Positions 9,762 to 18,579 of a stretch of 64,000 bases of DNA are shown piece after piece. Position 1 is the first letter of the stretch. The number at the start of each line of letters is the position of its first letter. The position numbers and the translations under genes were made by a program. Under the pieces are notes generated by a model. The model saw nothing but the letters and a program-made list of their open reading frames with translations. It had not been told where the DNA came from and did not search any database. The stretch spans positions 1 to 64,000 of the forward strand of contig NZ_JACIDB010000007.1 in the NCBI RefSeq assembly GCF_014196115.1, given 5' to 3'. This DNA comes from Sphingomonas aquatilis. GTDB lineage: Bacteria; Pseudomonadota; Alphaproteobacteria; Sphingomonadales; Sphingomonadaceae.

Positions 9762-10686
9762 CACCGTCCACCCGCAGTGCCAGCCCGGTCAGCGCAGCGA
9801 GAGACTGGGCCATCCTCCGCCCGTCGCCTTGCGCGATCATCCCCGAAAAGCGGCGCTCCGCCACGGCGTGATCGACCGTCACCGCCGTTCCGCTCGCCCG
9901 CGCGATATCCGCGACGACGAGGCCCAGCGGGACGTCGTCATACACCAGCGGCCCGCTCCGCCATCCGCCGACCGTGCTTATGTCGATCGATCGTAGCACG
10001 CCGCGATCCTGACCCCGGATCGTCAGCGCGCGGCCCGCCACCACCGCCGTCGCCTCGCCGCGGTCGGGCGACGAGACCGCCACCTCTCCCTCCGCGACCG
10101 CGACCCGCACCATTCCCTCGCCCATCGCGATATCGAACCGCGTGCCGACGTCGCGGATCGTGTAGCGGCCGGCTTGGACGGTCAGCGGTCGGCCGGCATC
10201 GTGGCGCACATCGAAAAACGCGGCTCCGACCAGCGTCAGCGCCTGGTCGCGCGATGCCGGTACGCGAAGCACGCTGCCGGGCGCCAAGATGGCGCGCGAC
10301 CCATCGGCCAGATGGATCGTCCGCACCTGTCCGGGACCGCTGCGATAGGCGATGATTGCCGGTTCGCCGGTTCGTCGCCCCTGATACAGCAGGCCCAGCA
10401 CCGCCGCGATGACGACGGCGGCGATCGCGCTCCAGGCACCCCAGCGCGGACTACGCCGCTCAGGTATCGGATCGGCGGATCGAGGATGCAGCGCCGGCCC
10501 CGCCGCGTCGATACGATCGTCGAGCAGGGCCATGGCGTCATAGGCATCGCGATGGCGCGGATCGGCCTCCAGCCAGTCGGTGAAGGCCGCCCAGTCCATA
10601 TCGTCATCGGCCTGCGCCAGATGCCAACGCGCCGCCGCTTCGTCGATGTCCGCGCTCATGTCGTCCAGACGCCGCCCGTCCACCAT
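9727..10686 (-). CDS. FecR-family anti-sigma factor
   Basis: 319 residues. An N-terminal cytoplasmic segment (about 1-85) has the WLEADPRHRDAYDAM motif of FecR proteins. A single membrane helix (WSAIAAVVIAAVLGLLY, near 100) leads to a periplasmic FecR domain (about 130-230) with RTIHLADGSRAILAPGS and a C-terminal STN-like subdomain. It would hold the ECF sigma factor inactive until the receptor at 7485-9761 is loaded. The start follows the sigma gene stop by three bases, with AAGGA upstream. Confidence 0.9.
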   Translation of the reverse strand: MVDGRRLDDMSADIDEAAARWHLAQADDDMDWAAFTDWLEADPRHRDAYDAMALLDDRIDAAGPALHPRSADPIPERRSPRWGAWSAIAAVVIAAVLGLLYQGRRTGEPAIIAYRSGPGQVRTIHLADGSRAILAPGSVLRVPASRDQALTLVGAAFFDVRHDAGRPLTVQAGRYTIRDVGTRFDIAMGEGMVRVAVAEGEVAVSSPDRGEATAVVAGRALTIRGQDRGVLRSIDISTVGGWRSGPLVYDDVPLGLVVADIARASGTAVTVDHAVAERRFSGMIAQGDGRRMAQSLAALTGLALRVDGDAIHLADRTPR

Positions 10687-10689
10687 TCC

Positions 10690-11277
10690 TCAGTCCTTCA
10701 GGGCGCGGCGCAAATGCACCATCGCCACCGCAATGTGTTTTTCGACTCCGCTCCGGCTGATTCCCAGCCGCGCGGCGATCTCCGCATGGCTCAGCCCGTC
10801 GAACTTATGCATCCGAAAGGCCCGCCCCGCCGCCTCGGGTAGCGCAGCGATCGCCGCGGCGAGCCGCGCCGTCTCTTCCCGCTCGACGATCTGCTGGTCC
10901 GCGCCGGGGGTCGGGTCCACCGGCTCGTCGCCCGCCCCGCCTCGCTCGACCGCCCACGCATCATCGCGCACGACGCGCCGCCGCCGTGTGCGGATCATGT
11001 CGAGCGCGACGTTCTGGGCTGCGCGGTACAGATAGGCGCGGGGATTGGCGATGGGGCCGGTCGCGCCACTCTCCAGTCGCAACCACAACTCCTGCATCGC
11101 GTCCTCCGCCAGCGCCGGTTCGCCCAGGCGAGCCGTCAGGAAACGCAGCACCTCGGGCCGAAGCGACGTATAGACGTGGAGTAGCCCGGAACTGCGAAGC
11201 AAGCCGATACCATCTTCGTTGCGATTGTGCCGCGACGGGCATGGACCACCGTGATCCGCAGCAATGGCGCCGTTCAT
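10690..11277 (-). CDS. FecI-like ECF sigma factor
   Basis: Sigma-70 region 2 is visible (LRFLTARLGEPALAEDAMQ, then PRAYLYRAAQNVALDMIR). Region 4 has LPEAAGRAFRMHKFDGLSHAEIAARLGIS. The C-terminal RRALKD is typical of FecI-type factors. It likely directs transcription of its own operon (sigma, FecR, receptor). The start is uncertain: the conserved part begins near 11195. I took the ATG at 11277, but a TTG at 11202 would give a more usual length, and the frame is also open further upstream. No strong ribosome binding site decides it. Confidence 0.85.
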   Translation of the reverse strand: MNGAIAADHGGPCPSRHNRNEDGIGLLRSSGLLHVYTSLRPEVLRFLTARLGEPALAEDAMQELWLRLESGATGPIANPRAYLYRAAQNVALDMIRTRRRRVVRDDAWAVERGGAGDEPVDPTPGADQQIVEREETARLAAAIAALPEAAGRAFRMHKFDGLSHAEIAARLGISRSGVEKHIAVAMVHLRRALKD

Positions 11278-11485
11278 CGCCGCACCGGCGACGCTATGCA
11301 ACCCTGTGGCTCGGTGGCGGACCGCTCCACGCGGCACCGCGACAGCCGATGGGATCATGACAGCGCGGCATACCGCGGCTCGTACCACCGCCCCTGCTGC
11401 GGCCATTCTTATTTGATCGAAATCATGTCCGACACGGATATTTCAAAGTGTTGCTGTGTTGGGGCCCCACGATCTGGAGGCGGCG

Positions 11486-12754
11486 ATGGCAACGACGGCA
11501 GGTACGATCACGACGCCCTCCACTGACGGCAAAGCCGATCGCAAACGGGCGACGGGCGCGCTGGCGGCCCTCAATTTCTTCATGGCGGACATGCAGGCGG
11601 GCATCGGCCCGTTCCTCGGCGTCTTCCTGCAACAGCGTGGCTGGCAGTCCGGGCCGATCGGCACCGTCATGACCGCTGGCGGTGTCGCCGGCATGCTGTT
11701 CACCGCGCCGGCGGGCGCGTTCATCGATCACACGACGAAGAAGCGGCTGGTCGTCGTCGTCACCGGCATCTGTACCGTGCTCGCGTCCTTCCTGATCCTG
11801 TGGTCGCAGGCCTGGGCGGTGGTGACGGTCAGCCAGGTGGCGACCGCGATCGCCGGCGCCGCGATCGGCCCGGCGGTGGCGGGGATGACGCTGGGCGTCG
11901 TCCGGCAGAAGGGCTTCAACGCGCAGAACGGCCGCAACCAGGCCTTCAACCACGCCGGCAATATGATCGGCGCCGGCCTGTCGGGGTGGCTGGGATGGAA
12001 GTTTGGCATGCCCGCCATCTTCTATCTGTCGGCCGCCTTTGGCGTGCTCGCGATCATCTCCGTCCTCTCGATCCCCGAACGGGCGATCGACCATCAGGCG
12101 GCACGTGGCCTGGAAAAGGGCGACGAAGGGCAGGACGGCGGCAAGGCCGAAGGCTTCAAGGTGCTGATGCGCAACAAGCCGATGCTGATCCTGGCGCTGG
12201 CGCTCGCCTGCTTCCACCTCGGCAACGGCGGGATGCTACCGCTGTATACGCTGGCGGTCGTCGGCGCGGGCCAGGGCAATCCGGCGCTGTTTACCGCGAC
12301 CACGGTCGTCGTCGCGCAGGCGGTGATGATTGCCGCCAGCATCGTCGCGATGAAGGTCGCGGCAGGGCGCGGCTATTGGCTCGTCCTGCTGATTTCGTTT
12401 GCGGCGCTGCCGCTCCGCGGGTTCCTCGCGGGCACGATCATCCAGCATTGGGGCGTCTGGCCCGTGCAGGCGCTCGACGGCATCGGCGCGGGGCTGCAGA
12501 GCGTGGCGGTGCCGGGCCTCGTCGCCTGCCTTCTCAAAGGCACGGGGCGCGTCAACGTCGGCCAGGGGGCGGTGATGACCGTGCAGGGCGTCGGCGCCAG
12601 CCTGTCGCCCGCGATCGGCGGGTGGATTGCGCAGGCCTTCGGCTATCGCGCCTGCTTCTTCATTCTCGGCAGCTTCGCGATCGCCAGCCTTGCGCTGTGG
12701 ATCGGCTTTGCCGCCACGCTGCGCCCGGCTTGCGCCGGCGCCGATCAGGACTAG
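11486..12754 (+). CDS. MFS transporter
   Basis: 422 residues with about 11-12 hydrophobic helices. The loop after helix 2 has a degenerate MFS motif (PAGAFIDHTTKKR), and a large charged central loop lies around residues 205-230. The start at 11486 is preceded by GGAGG at five bases; an earlier in-frame ATG at 11456 lacks this. The gene is 16 bases upstream of a metallophosphoesterase gene and is likely in an operon with it. Both point away from the ECF sigma, FecR and receptor operon, so they may handle the same nutrient after outer-membrane import. Substrate unknown. Confidence 0.85.
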   Translation: MATTAGTITTPSTDGKADRKRATGALAALNFFMADMQAGIGPFLGVFLQQRGWQSGPIGTVMTAGGVAGMLFTAPAGAFIDHTTKKRLVVVVTGICTVLASFLILWSQAWAVVTVSQVATAIAGAAIGPAVAGMTLGVVRQKGFNAQNGRNQAFNHAGNMIGAGLSGWLGWKFGMPAIFYLSAAFGVLAIISVLSIPERAIDHQAARGLEKGDEGQDGGKAEGFKVLMRNKPMLILALALACFHLGNGGMLPLYTLAVVGAGQGNPALFTATTVVVAQAVMIAASIVAMKVAAGRGYWLVLLISFAALPLRGFLAGTIIQHWGVWPVQALDGIGAGLQSVAVPGLVACLLKGTGRVNVGQGAVMTVQGVGASLSPAIGGWIAQAFGYRACFFILGSFAIASLALWIGFAATLRPACAGADQD

Positions 12755-12770
12755 GCGAAAGGACGATCCG

Positions 12771-13895
12771 ATGGGCACTTCAATCTGCTGGGCGCATATC
12801 GGCGACCTGCACCTTGACGAGGCCGACGACTGGCAGGGCCTCGGCCGGCTGGAGGCCATCGTCGATCAGATCAATCTCGTCGTCGAGGGGATCGACTTCG
12901 TCTTCGTCCCCGGTGACAACGCCAACCACGGCACGCCCGACCAATATGCGCGGATGATGGCCGCGCTGGCCCCGCTCCAGACGCCGTGGCGGATCATTCC
13001 GGGCGACCATGATTTCGAACCCGGCGATCTTGCCCATTACGACGCCGCCATCCCCGCCGCCAACCGCCCGGAGGCGGAGACGATCGCGGGCTATCGCTGC
13101 CTGTTCCTCGACATCATATCGGCGGGGGCAGGCGGCCCCGACTTCCGCGTGACCATGCACCACCGCAACCGGCTGGCCGAAGAGCTCGCGCGGGCCGAGG
13201 CGGCCGATCAGGTGCCGCTGGTGTTCATGCACGCCTATCCGGGCGACCTCGCGGCCGATGGCGATAGCATCGCCCGCACCTTCGCCGACGCGCGCGTCGC
13301 CTTCGTCGATACCGGCCACACGCATTACAACGAACTGCTGAACGACGGCCGCGTCATCTACGGCGCGACGCGTTCGACCGCGCAGATCGAGGAAGACGCC
13401 GGCCGCGTCGGCTTTGCGATCGTCTGCGTCCATGGCCGCGTGCCCAGCTGGCGCTTCCGTCGTCTCGACGCCGCCTGGCCGCATGTCCAGATCGTCAGCC
13501 CATGCGACGCCCGTCTGGTAACGCGCCCCGCCGATCCGCATCAGGTGCCGCGCCCCGGCGCCGTCACCATCGTCGCGCGCCTTCTTGGTGCGGCGGCGGA
13601 TGCGACGGTCGAGGTGCGCATCGACGACGGTGCCCCCGCCCCCATGCATCGCGCCGACGACGGACTATGGCAGGCGACCGTTTCAGTTGAACAGGCCGGC
13701 GCGCATGCCGTCACCGTGACCTGCGGCGACGCGCACGACCGGATCGACGTCCTCGTCCGCGGCGAACAGGATATCCCCAAACGCCGTCTCCACGCAGGCC
13801 TCGGCACCGACGCCCACGCCATCGGCGCCTGGCCGATCGCCGGCATCGACGGATTGCAGCTGGGCCCGAACAAGAACGGCGGACCACCGGAATGA
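12771..13895 (+). CDS. Calcineurin-like metallophosphoesterase
   Basis: 374 residues with no signal peptide, so cytoplasmic. The metal-binding motifs are in order: GDLHLDE near 10, PGDNANHG near 45, PGDHDF near 78 (Asp in place of the usual Asn of GNHD), MHAYPGD near 150, and the GHTH motif in DTGHTHYN near 180. A C-terminal region of about 120 residues looks like an Ig-type beta sandwich (EVRIDDGAPAPM). The start at 12771 has AAAGGA upstream; the frame is open further upstream inside the MFS gene. Probable phosphodiesterase or phosphatase; substrate unknown. Confidence 0.8.
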   Translation: MGTSICWAHIGDLHLDEADDWQGLGRLEAIVDQINLVVEGIDFVFVPGDNANHGTPDQYARMMAALAPLQTPWRIIPGDHDFEPGDLAHYDAAIPAANRPEAETIAGYRCLFLDIISAGAGGPDFRVTMHHRNRLAEELARAEAADQVPLVFMHAYPGDLAADGDSIARTFADARVAFVDTGHTHYNELLNDGRVIYGATRSTAQIEEDAGRVGFAIVCVHGRVPSWRFRRLDAAWPHVQIVSPCDARLVTRPADPHQVPRPGAVTIVARLLGAAADATVEVRIDDGAPAPMHRADDGLWQATVSVEQAGAHAVTVTCGDAHDRIDVLVRGEQDIPKRRLHAGLGTDAHAIGAWPIAGIDGLQLGPNKNGGPPE

Positions 13896-14504
13896 CACGG
13901 CTCAACGCCCACCCGCCGCACAATGCGGTCGTCAGTCGACGACGATATCAGGAAGTAACGGCGCAGAGAGAAGGAAGCGCGCCCGCCTCATAAGCCACTG
14001 TATTTTTGAATATTTTGTCATCATTCCCTCGTTCTGACCATACAACTGGCCCACGGGGCCAGTTGCTTCCTCAACTAATCGACCGAGGCAGAGACTGATT
14101 TGGTGTCCGAGCGGCATCACCCAGAGGGAATATAATTGCCGTCATTCATCGCGGGCTGGTAGGTGCCCTTTCTCTACTATTCGTTTGCATCGCAGACGTT
14201 AGCTGACCCAGACCACTTCCCCTTGAGGATTGTCCGGCATTGAGCGTAAGCGGCTACCCTGCTCTTCAGTCATGACGACCCATGTGTGGACGGCCCTCCG
14301 TTGGCAAGTACGACTTTCGCCTAGCATTGCTGGTTGGTGCGGCCATGTGTCCGACCTGTTAGTGCGGCGCATGGTGCCGCTGGCTGTAATGCCATTCGCG
14401 CGTCTCGAGTCCCGATCACATTCACGCGCTTGATGCGCTTGGGTCATTGTGGGTTTTCCCGATCCGGCGGTTCAACCGGCTTGTTGCATTAGCTCCTGAT
14501 CGCC
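13896..14504. other. Non-coding gap with a strong hairpin
   Basis: About 600 bases between the phosphoesterase gene and the insertion sequence. Base composition is more AT-rich than the neighbours. I see no convincing gene. One short frame on the minus strand (14199-14447) ends in a protein-like tail (MPDNPQGEVVWVS), but its first half looks random. A perfect 10-bp stem with a 3-base loop sits at 14043-14065 (arms CAACTGGCCC / GGGCCAGTTG). It is not followed by a T run on either strand. Confidence 0.5.
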
Positions 14505-15618
14505 CTTTCCAACCTCGTCAGGCGCGGTCGCCCGCGCCGTGTTCCTTATGCCGCTAGCGGCTCACGATACCGCTCACCGCTGGCCATCATCGCCCAAATC
14601 ATGCGCGCGTTCTTGTTGGCGAGCGCAACCGCGGCGACCTTGGCCTTGCGGCGGGCCAGCAGCTGAACAGGCCACAGCCGCTTGGCCCCGTTACGTTCGG
14701 CAAAGCGCACGACCGCCATGGCGCCGACGATCAGCATCTGGCGCAGGTACTGATGCCCGGCCTTGGTGATGCCACCGAGCCGCTCCTTGCCGCCGCTTGA
14801 GTTTTGCCGCGGCACCAGGCCGATCCACGCGGCGAGGTTGCGACCTGAGCGGAAGATCGCAGGATCGGGAACGGTGGCAACGATGGCGCTGGCGAGCAGC
14901 GGCCCCACGCCGGGTATCTCCATCAGCCGACGGCCAAGCTCGGTCTCGCGTGCGCTCGCCAGGATGCGGCGGTCGTTCTCCAGGATCTGCTCCTTTACGA
15001 TGCGCAGCTCAGCCGCCAGCATCTCCAGGCAGAACCGCGCATCGGCCGGCACCCGCTCGTCAGTCGGGTCGGCGATGACGTCGAGAAGCTGCTCAAGGCC
15101 GTTCCTGCCGATCGGTACCGCGATTCCGAACTCGGCCAGGTGCGCCCGCATCGCGTTTGACAGCTGCGTCCGTTGGCGATTCAGGATCAGGCGAACACGA
15201 TGCAGCATCATCGCGCTCTGCTGCTCGGGCGACTTGATGCCGACGAAGCGCATCGTCGGCCGGGTCACCGCCTCACAGATCGCCTCCGCATCGGCCGCGT
15301 CGTTCTTGCCCCGCTTGACGTACGGCTTCACATACTGCGCCGGCATCAGCTTCACGTCATGCCCGAGCCCTACCAGCTCGCGTGCCCAGTAATGCCAGGT
15401 CGCACACGCCTCGATCCCGACCAGACACGGCGGTAGCTTGGCGAAGAACCTCAGCATGCGCCCGCGCGTCAGCCGCTGGCGGATCACCGCCACGCCCTAC
15501 GCATCGACGCCATGCACCTGAAACACGTTCTTCGCGAGATCTAGACCTATCGTAATGACGCTGCCCATTGTGAATCCTTCCGACTCTCCGCAGGTTATCC
15601 TGCTGGAGGGTTGGAGAG
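14505..15618 (-). mobile_element. IS110-family (IS1111-like) insertion sequence
   Basis: The element carries a DEDD-type transposase gene on the minus strand. Short subterminal inverted repeats flank it: CTTTCCAACC at 14505-14514 and GGTTGGAGAG at 15609-15618, matching at 9 of 10 positions. Subterminal rather than terminal repeats are typical of the IS1111 group. The limits given are these repeats; true ends may lie a few bases outside. It sits just after the 3' end of a TonB receptor gene (15702) and leaves it intact. IS110-type elements carry a bridge RNA in one non-coding flank. Here the flanks are about 50-130 bases on the transposase 5' side and about 40-100 bases on its 3' side. Confidence 0.75.
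14546..15568 (-). pseudogene. IS110-family transposase interrupted by an amber codon
   Basis: From the ATG at 15568 the protein begins MGSVITIGLDLAKNVFQVHG, the RuvC-like start of IS110 transposases with the first catalytic Asp at residue 10. Codon 24 is TAG (15499-15497), probably from GAG. The frame then runs on without error for about 315 residues. It includes KRGKNDAADAEAICEAV and the transposase_20 domain with IPGVGPLLASAIVATV, and ends REPLAA. A restart at the GTG at 15493 would lack the first catalytic Asp. Without readthrough this copy should be inactive. Confidence 0.85.
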
Positions 15619-15701
15619 CCGTCCACGCCATCACATTCAAACGTTCGCGACCTGCTTCCGGATCTCGAACCTCAGCCGTTCAATCACCAGCCCGGCAAAA
15701 C

Positions 15702-18104
15702 TTACATCCGGAAGCGGATCGTCCCGCCGGCTGTGCGCGGATCGCTCGGTGTTCCGACGATTAGGCCCGAATTGCCCGCCTGGATCGTCAGGTTCTGGAT
15801 GTAATCGGCGTCGAGCAGGTTGCGTGCCCAGACGATCAGTTCCAGCCCATCGGCGAAGCGGTAGCCGATGTTTGCGTTGGTCAGGTTGTAGCCGCGGATA
15901 TAGGTGAAGCGCGACAGGCTGGGGTCGCCGTTGAAGCCGCTGCGGGAGGCGGTATCGATATGGACGAAGACCTGTCCGTCACCCACCGGTCGCTGATAAT
16001 CCAGCCCCGCGGTGATCGCGAAGCGCGGTAGCGACGCGAGGCGACGGCCGGTGAGGCTGCACCGCGTGGTGGAAGCGGTCTGCACCTCCAGCGGACATGG
16101 GCCGGCGGGATAGTCGGTATATTTCCCGTCCGAATAGGCGAAGCTGGTGCGTGCGCTCAGCCCCGGTAGGATGAGCGCGGTCACGTCCGCCTCGATCCCC
16201 TTCACCGTCACCTGCGGGATGTTCGACAGGTAGCCGCGCAACTGCACCGTCTGCGTCAGCGAGTTCTCGACGACGGTCGCCTGAAAGTCGCGGACCTTGG
16301 TGTAGAAGCCGTCGATGTTGAAAATCAGGCGGTCGTCGAACAGCGTGTTCTTCAGGCCGATCTCATAGGTCTCGTTCCGCTCGGGCCGCACGACGGCGGT
16401 CGCCAGCACCGGGCGGTTGTTGCTGTCGAGCGGCAGGCCCGACATGTTGATCCCGCCCGACTTGAAGCCGCGCGCATGGCTCGCATAGGCCATCGTCGTG
16501 TCGGTGACCTGCCACGCCAGGTTGCCGCGGCCCGACAGGCTACCGTCGCTGTCATGCGCCTCATAGCTTTGCGGGCGCAACACACCGAGGCGGGCGTTAA
16601 TGAGCGCGGTGTTCGTGGTCGACGGGCCGCCCGATACGGTGGTGCTGTAATAGCCGTCCTTTTCTTCCTGCGTGTAACGCAAACCGACCGTCGCGGTCAG
16701 ACGGTCGAAGACGCGGTAATTGACCTCGCCGAACGCGGCGTAGCTGAGACTGCGGAAGTCCGTGCGACCGTCCTGCCCGTAACCGTCTAGCAGGTTGGAC
16801 GGCACCGGCGTTACCACGGCGGCTGCGCCCGTGCCGGTCGTGACGGTCGTCCCGATCAGATAGCGGGCGGCGGCCGGACCATAAATGCTGATCGGCTGCC
16901 CGGTCAGGCGCTGGCGGAAGCCGTAGAGGCCGACGACATAGGACAGGGGTCCGGTGCCGTTCGAGGCAAGGCGCAGTTCCTGGCTATACTGGTCCTGTCG
17001 CGACGGGATGTGTTGCGAGAGCTGGACGGGCAAGCCGGTATAGTCGCGGTCGTTCTCCGCATCCCAGTTCCAGAAGCGCCATGCGCTGACCGAGGTCAGC
17101 GTCACTGGACCCAGGTTCCAGTCGGTGATCGCGCTCACGCCGCCTTCATTGGTGTCGACGCCGAGTGGGCCATCGATGTCGGTCTTGCGGTCGTATACAT
17201 TGGTGCTGGGGGGCGCATAGCCGAACTGTGCGGCGAGACCGTTCGGCCCACCGAACTGGCGGTTGGCGGCGCGCAAGCTGGTGCCGGTGCGCAGATACAC
17301 CTGCCCGCAGCAATAGGCCTGGAAGTTGGTGAAGTCGGTGATGACGCGCATCTGGATTGTGTCGTCGGGCTTGAACAGCAGTTGCCCCCGCACCGCCTGC
17401 GTGCCGATCGTGTTGGCGGCGCGACCGGTGCGCACGTTGTCGAGCACACCATCGCGCCGCGTCGAGACGGCCGAGATGCGATAGGCGATGGTGTCGGTGA
17501 TTGGCCCCGATGCCCAGCCCTTGGCCTGCACGAAGTTGTAGTCGCCGTAGGACAGTTCGGCGAAGCCCTCGCGGGTGAAGGTCGGCGCGCGCGTGGTGAT
17601 ATTGAGCGCGCCTGCCGTCGTGTTCTTGCCGAACAGCGTGCCCTGCGGTCCGCGCAGTTCCTCAACCTGCTCTATGTCGGCAAAGTCGAACGCCGCGGTC
17701 GCGGGACGCGCGTGATAGACCTGATCGACATAGAAGCCGACGCCCGGCTCCAGCCCGTCATTGGCCTGGCTGACGGCGACCACGCTCGACCCCAGGCCGC
17801 GGATGGTGAAAGCGGTGTTGCGCGGGTTGGCCGAGCTGTAGTTCAGCGTTGGGATCAGCGTCGTCAGACCCTGCGTATTGACCGTGTAGCTCTGGTCGAT
17901 GAGGTCGCCGCCCACCACCGACAAGGCTGCAGGCACGCGCTGCGCATCCTCCGCCCGGCGGCGTGCCGTGACGATGACGTCGGGCAGGCCCCCTCCCCGA
18001 ACCCGCGTGCTCGCGATCGCGCTCTGGGTCGTTTGCGCCAAGGCGGGTGCGCTAAACGCCGGCATGACCGTCGCACACAGAAGACCCGCGAGCCGCTTCG
18101 ACAT
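15702..18104 (-). CDS. TonB-dependent receptor in a ModE/Mop operon
   Basis: 800 residues. A signal peptide ends at ALAQ, followed by a TonB-box-like DVIVTARRRAED, a plug with TIRGLGSSVVAVSQ, GVGFYVDQVY and EELRGPQGTLFGKNTTAGALN, and a full barrel ending TIRFRM. This is the receptor subfamily with a LFGKNTTAG signature, often called CirA- or FyuA-like in annotation. The ATG at 18104 is preferred over the TTG at 18110. It lies 102 bases downstream of a ModE-type HTH gene and a Mop gene on the same strand, which suggests expression linked to molybdate or tungstate. No STN domain is present. Confidence 0.87.
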   Translation of the reverse strand: MSKRLAGLLCATVMPAFSAPALAQTTQSAIASTRVRGGGLPDVIVTARRRAEDAQRVPAALSVVGGDLIDQSYTVNTQGLTTLIPTLNYSSANPRNTAFTIRGLGSSVVAVSQANDGLEPGVGFYVDQVYHARPATAAFDFADIEQVEELRGPQGTLFGKNTTAGALNITTRAPTFTREGFAELSYGDYNFVQAKGWASGPITDTIAYRISAVSTRRDGVLDNVRTGRAANTIGTQAVRGQLLFKPDDTIQMRVITDFTNFQAYCCGQVYLRTGTSLRAANRQFGGPNGLAAQFGYAPPSTNVYDRKTDIDGPLGVDTNEGGVSAITDWNLGPVTLTSVSAWRFWNWDAENDRDYTGLPVQLSQHIPSRQDQYSQELRLASNGTGPLSYVVGLYGFRQRLTGQPISIYGPAAARYLIGTTVTTGTGAAAVVTPVPSNLLDGYGQDGRTDFRSLSYAAFGEVNYRVFDRLTATVGLRYTQEEKDGYYSTTVSGGPSTTNTALINARLGVLRPQSYEAHDSDGSLSGRGNLAWQVTDTTMAYASHARGFKSGGINMSGLPLDSNNRPVLATAVVRPERNETYEIGLKNTLFDDRLIFNIDGFYTKVRDFQATVVENSLTQTVQLRGYLSNIPQVTVKGIEADVTALILPGLSARTSFAYSDGKYTDYPAGPCPLEVQTASTTRCSLTGRRLASLPRFAITAGLDYQRPVGDGQVFVHIDTASRSGFNGDPSLSRFTYIRGYNLTNANIGYRFADGLELIVWARNLLDADYIQNLTIQAGNSGLIVGTPSDPRTAGGTIRFRM

Positions 18105-18206
18105 CGACAATACCCCGTTTAGAGCGGCCGTTTCCGCCGCTTTATATCCGGTCGTATATTGATGGTGTATTCAGCCGTATACAGAGATTTACTGGGCCCA
18201 AAGCGA
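18105..18206 (-). promoter_or_regulatory. Possible operator upstream of the receptor gene
   Basis: The gap between the ModE-like gene and the receptor start is AT-rich compared with its surroundings. It contains CGTATA twice in direct orientation, at 18153-18158 and 18176-18181. They are 23 bases apart, close to two helical turns. The wider half-sites GTCGTATATTG and GCCGTATACAG resemble each other and loosely recall the CGNTATAT half-site of ModE boxes. This is a pattern seen by eye only; no binding is known. Confidence 0.3.
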
Positions 18207-18578
18207 TCAATCGGGCGCTACCGGCTCCTGCCGCAGATATTGGCGAAGCTGCGCATAGGCCGGGCGGTCGGCGATGGCTGAGGCCTCCCGCTCCATGTCG
18301 CGATAGGCTTCGAGGACGGCGAGACCCGTCGGCGATACCCGTGCGCCCCGTTCGCGTCCGCCGCCCTTGATCGTCTCGACCACGACCGGATCGAAACAGC
18401 GGTTCATTTCGTCGACCAACAGCCAGGCGCGGCGATAGCTCATGCCAAGCGCCCGCCCGGCCGCGCTGATCGAGCCGTGTTCGATGATCGCCTCCAGCAG
18501 GTCGGCCTTGCCCGGCCCCATAGCCAGTGCGTCGCCGCAGGCGATCTGAATCTTTAGCCAGAGGGGCCCGAGCTTCAT
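18207..18578 (-). CDS. ModE-type HTH regulator lacking the molybdate-binding domain
   Basis: 123 residues. This is the winged-helix domain of ModE: LLEAIIEHGSISAAGRALGMSYRRAWLLVDEMN, followed by ETIKGGGRERGARVSPTGLAVLEAYR. Full-length ModE (about 260 residues) adds two TOBE/Mop domains; here the protein ends after the HTH and a short helix. A separate Mop protein is encoded one base upstream (18580-18786), so the two could reproduce ModE as two chains. It is a candidate molybdate-responsive regulator of the downstream receptor. Stand-alone ModE HTH proteins are also known, so the two-chain model is inference. Confidence 0.85.
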   Translation of the reverse strand: MKLGPLWLKIQIACGDALAMGPGKADLLEAIIEHGSISAAGRALGMSYRRAWLLVDEMNRCFDPVVVETIKGGGRERGARVSPTGLAVLEAYRDMEREASAIADRPAYAQLRQYLRQEPVAPD

Positions 18579-18579
18579 C

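Noticed and set aside
7485..11277. Lasso-peptide cluster, considered because sphingomonad lasso loci carry TonB receptor and FecI/FecR genes
   Set aside because: No precursor peptide, asparagine-synthetase-like cyclase, transglutaminase-like protease or isopeptidase is present nearby.
14043..14065. Perfect 10-bp hairpin as a rho-independent terminator
   Set aside because: No T run on either strand and about 150 bases from the nearest gene end; left as an unexplained hairpin.
14199..14447. Minus-strand 82-codon frame
   Set aside because: Only the last dozen residues look protein-like and there is no start signal; not supported as a gene.
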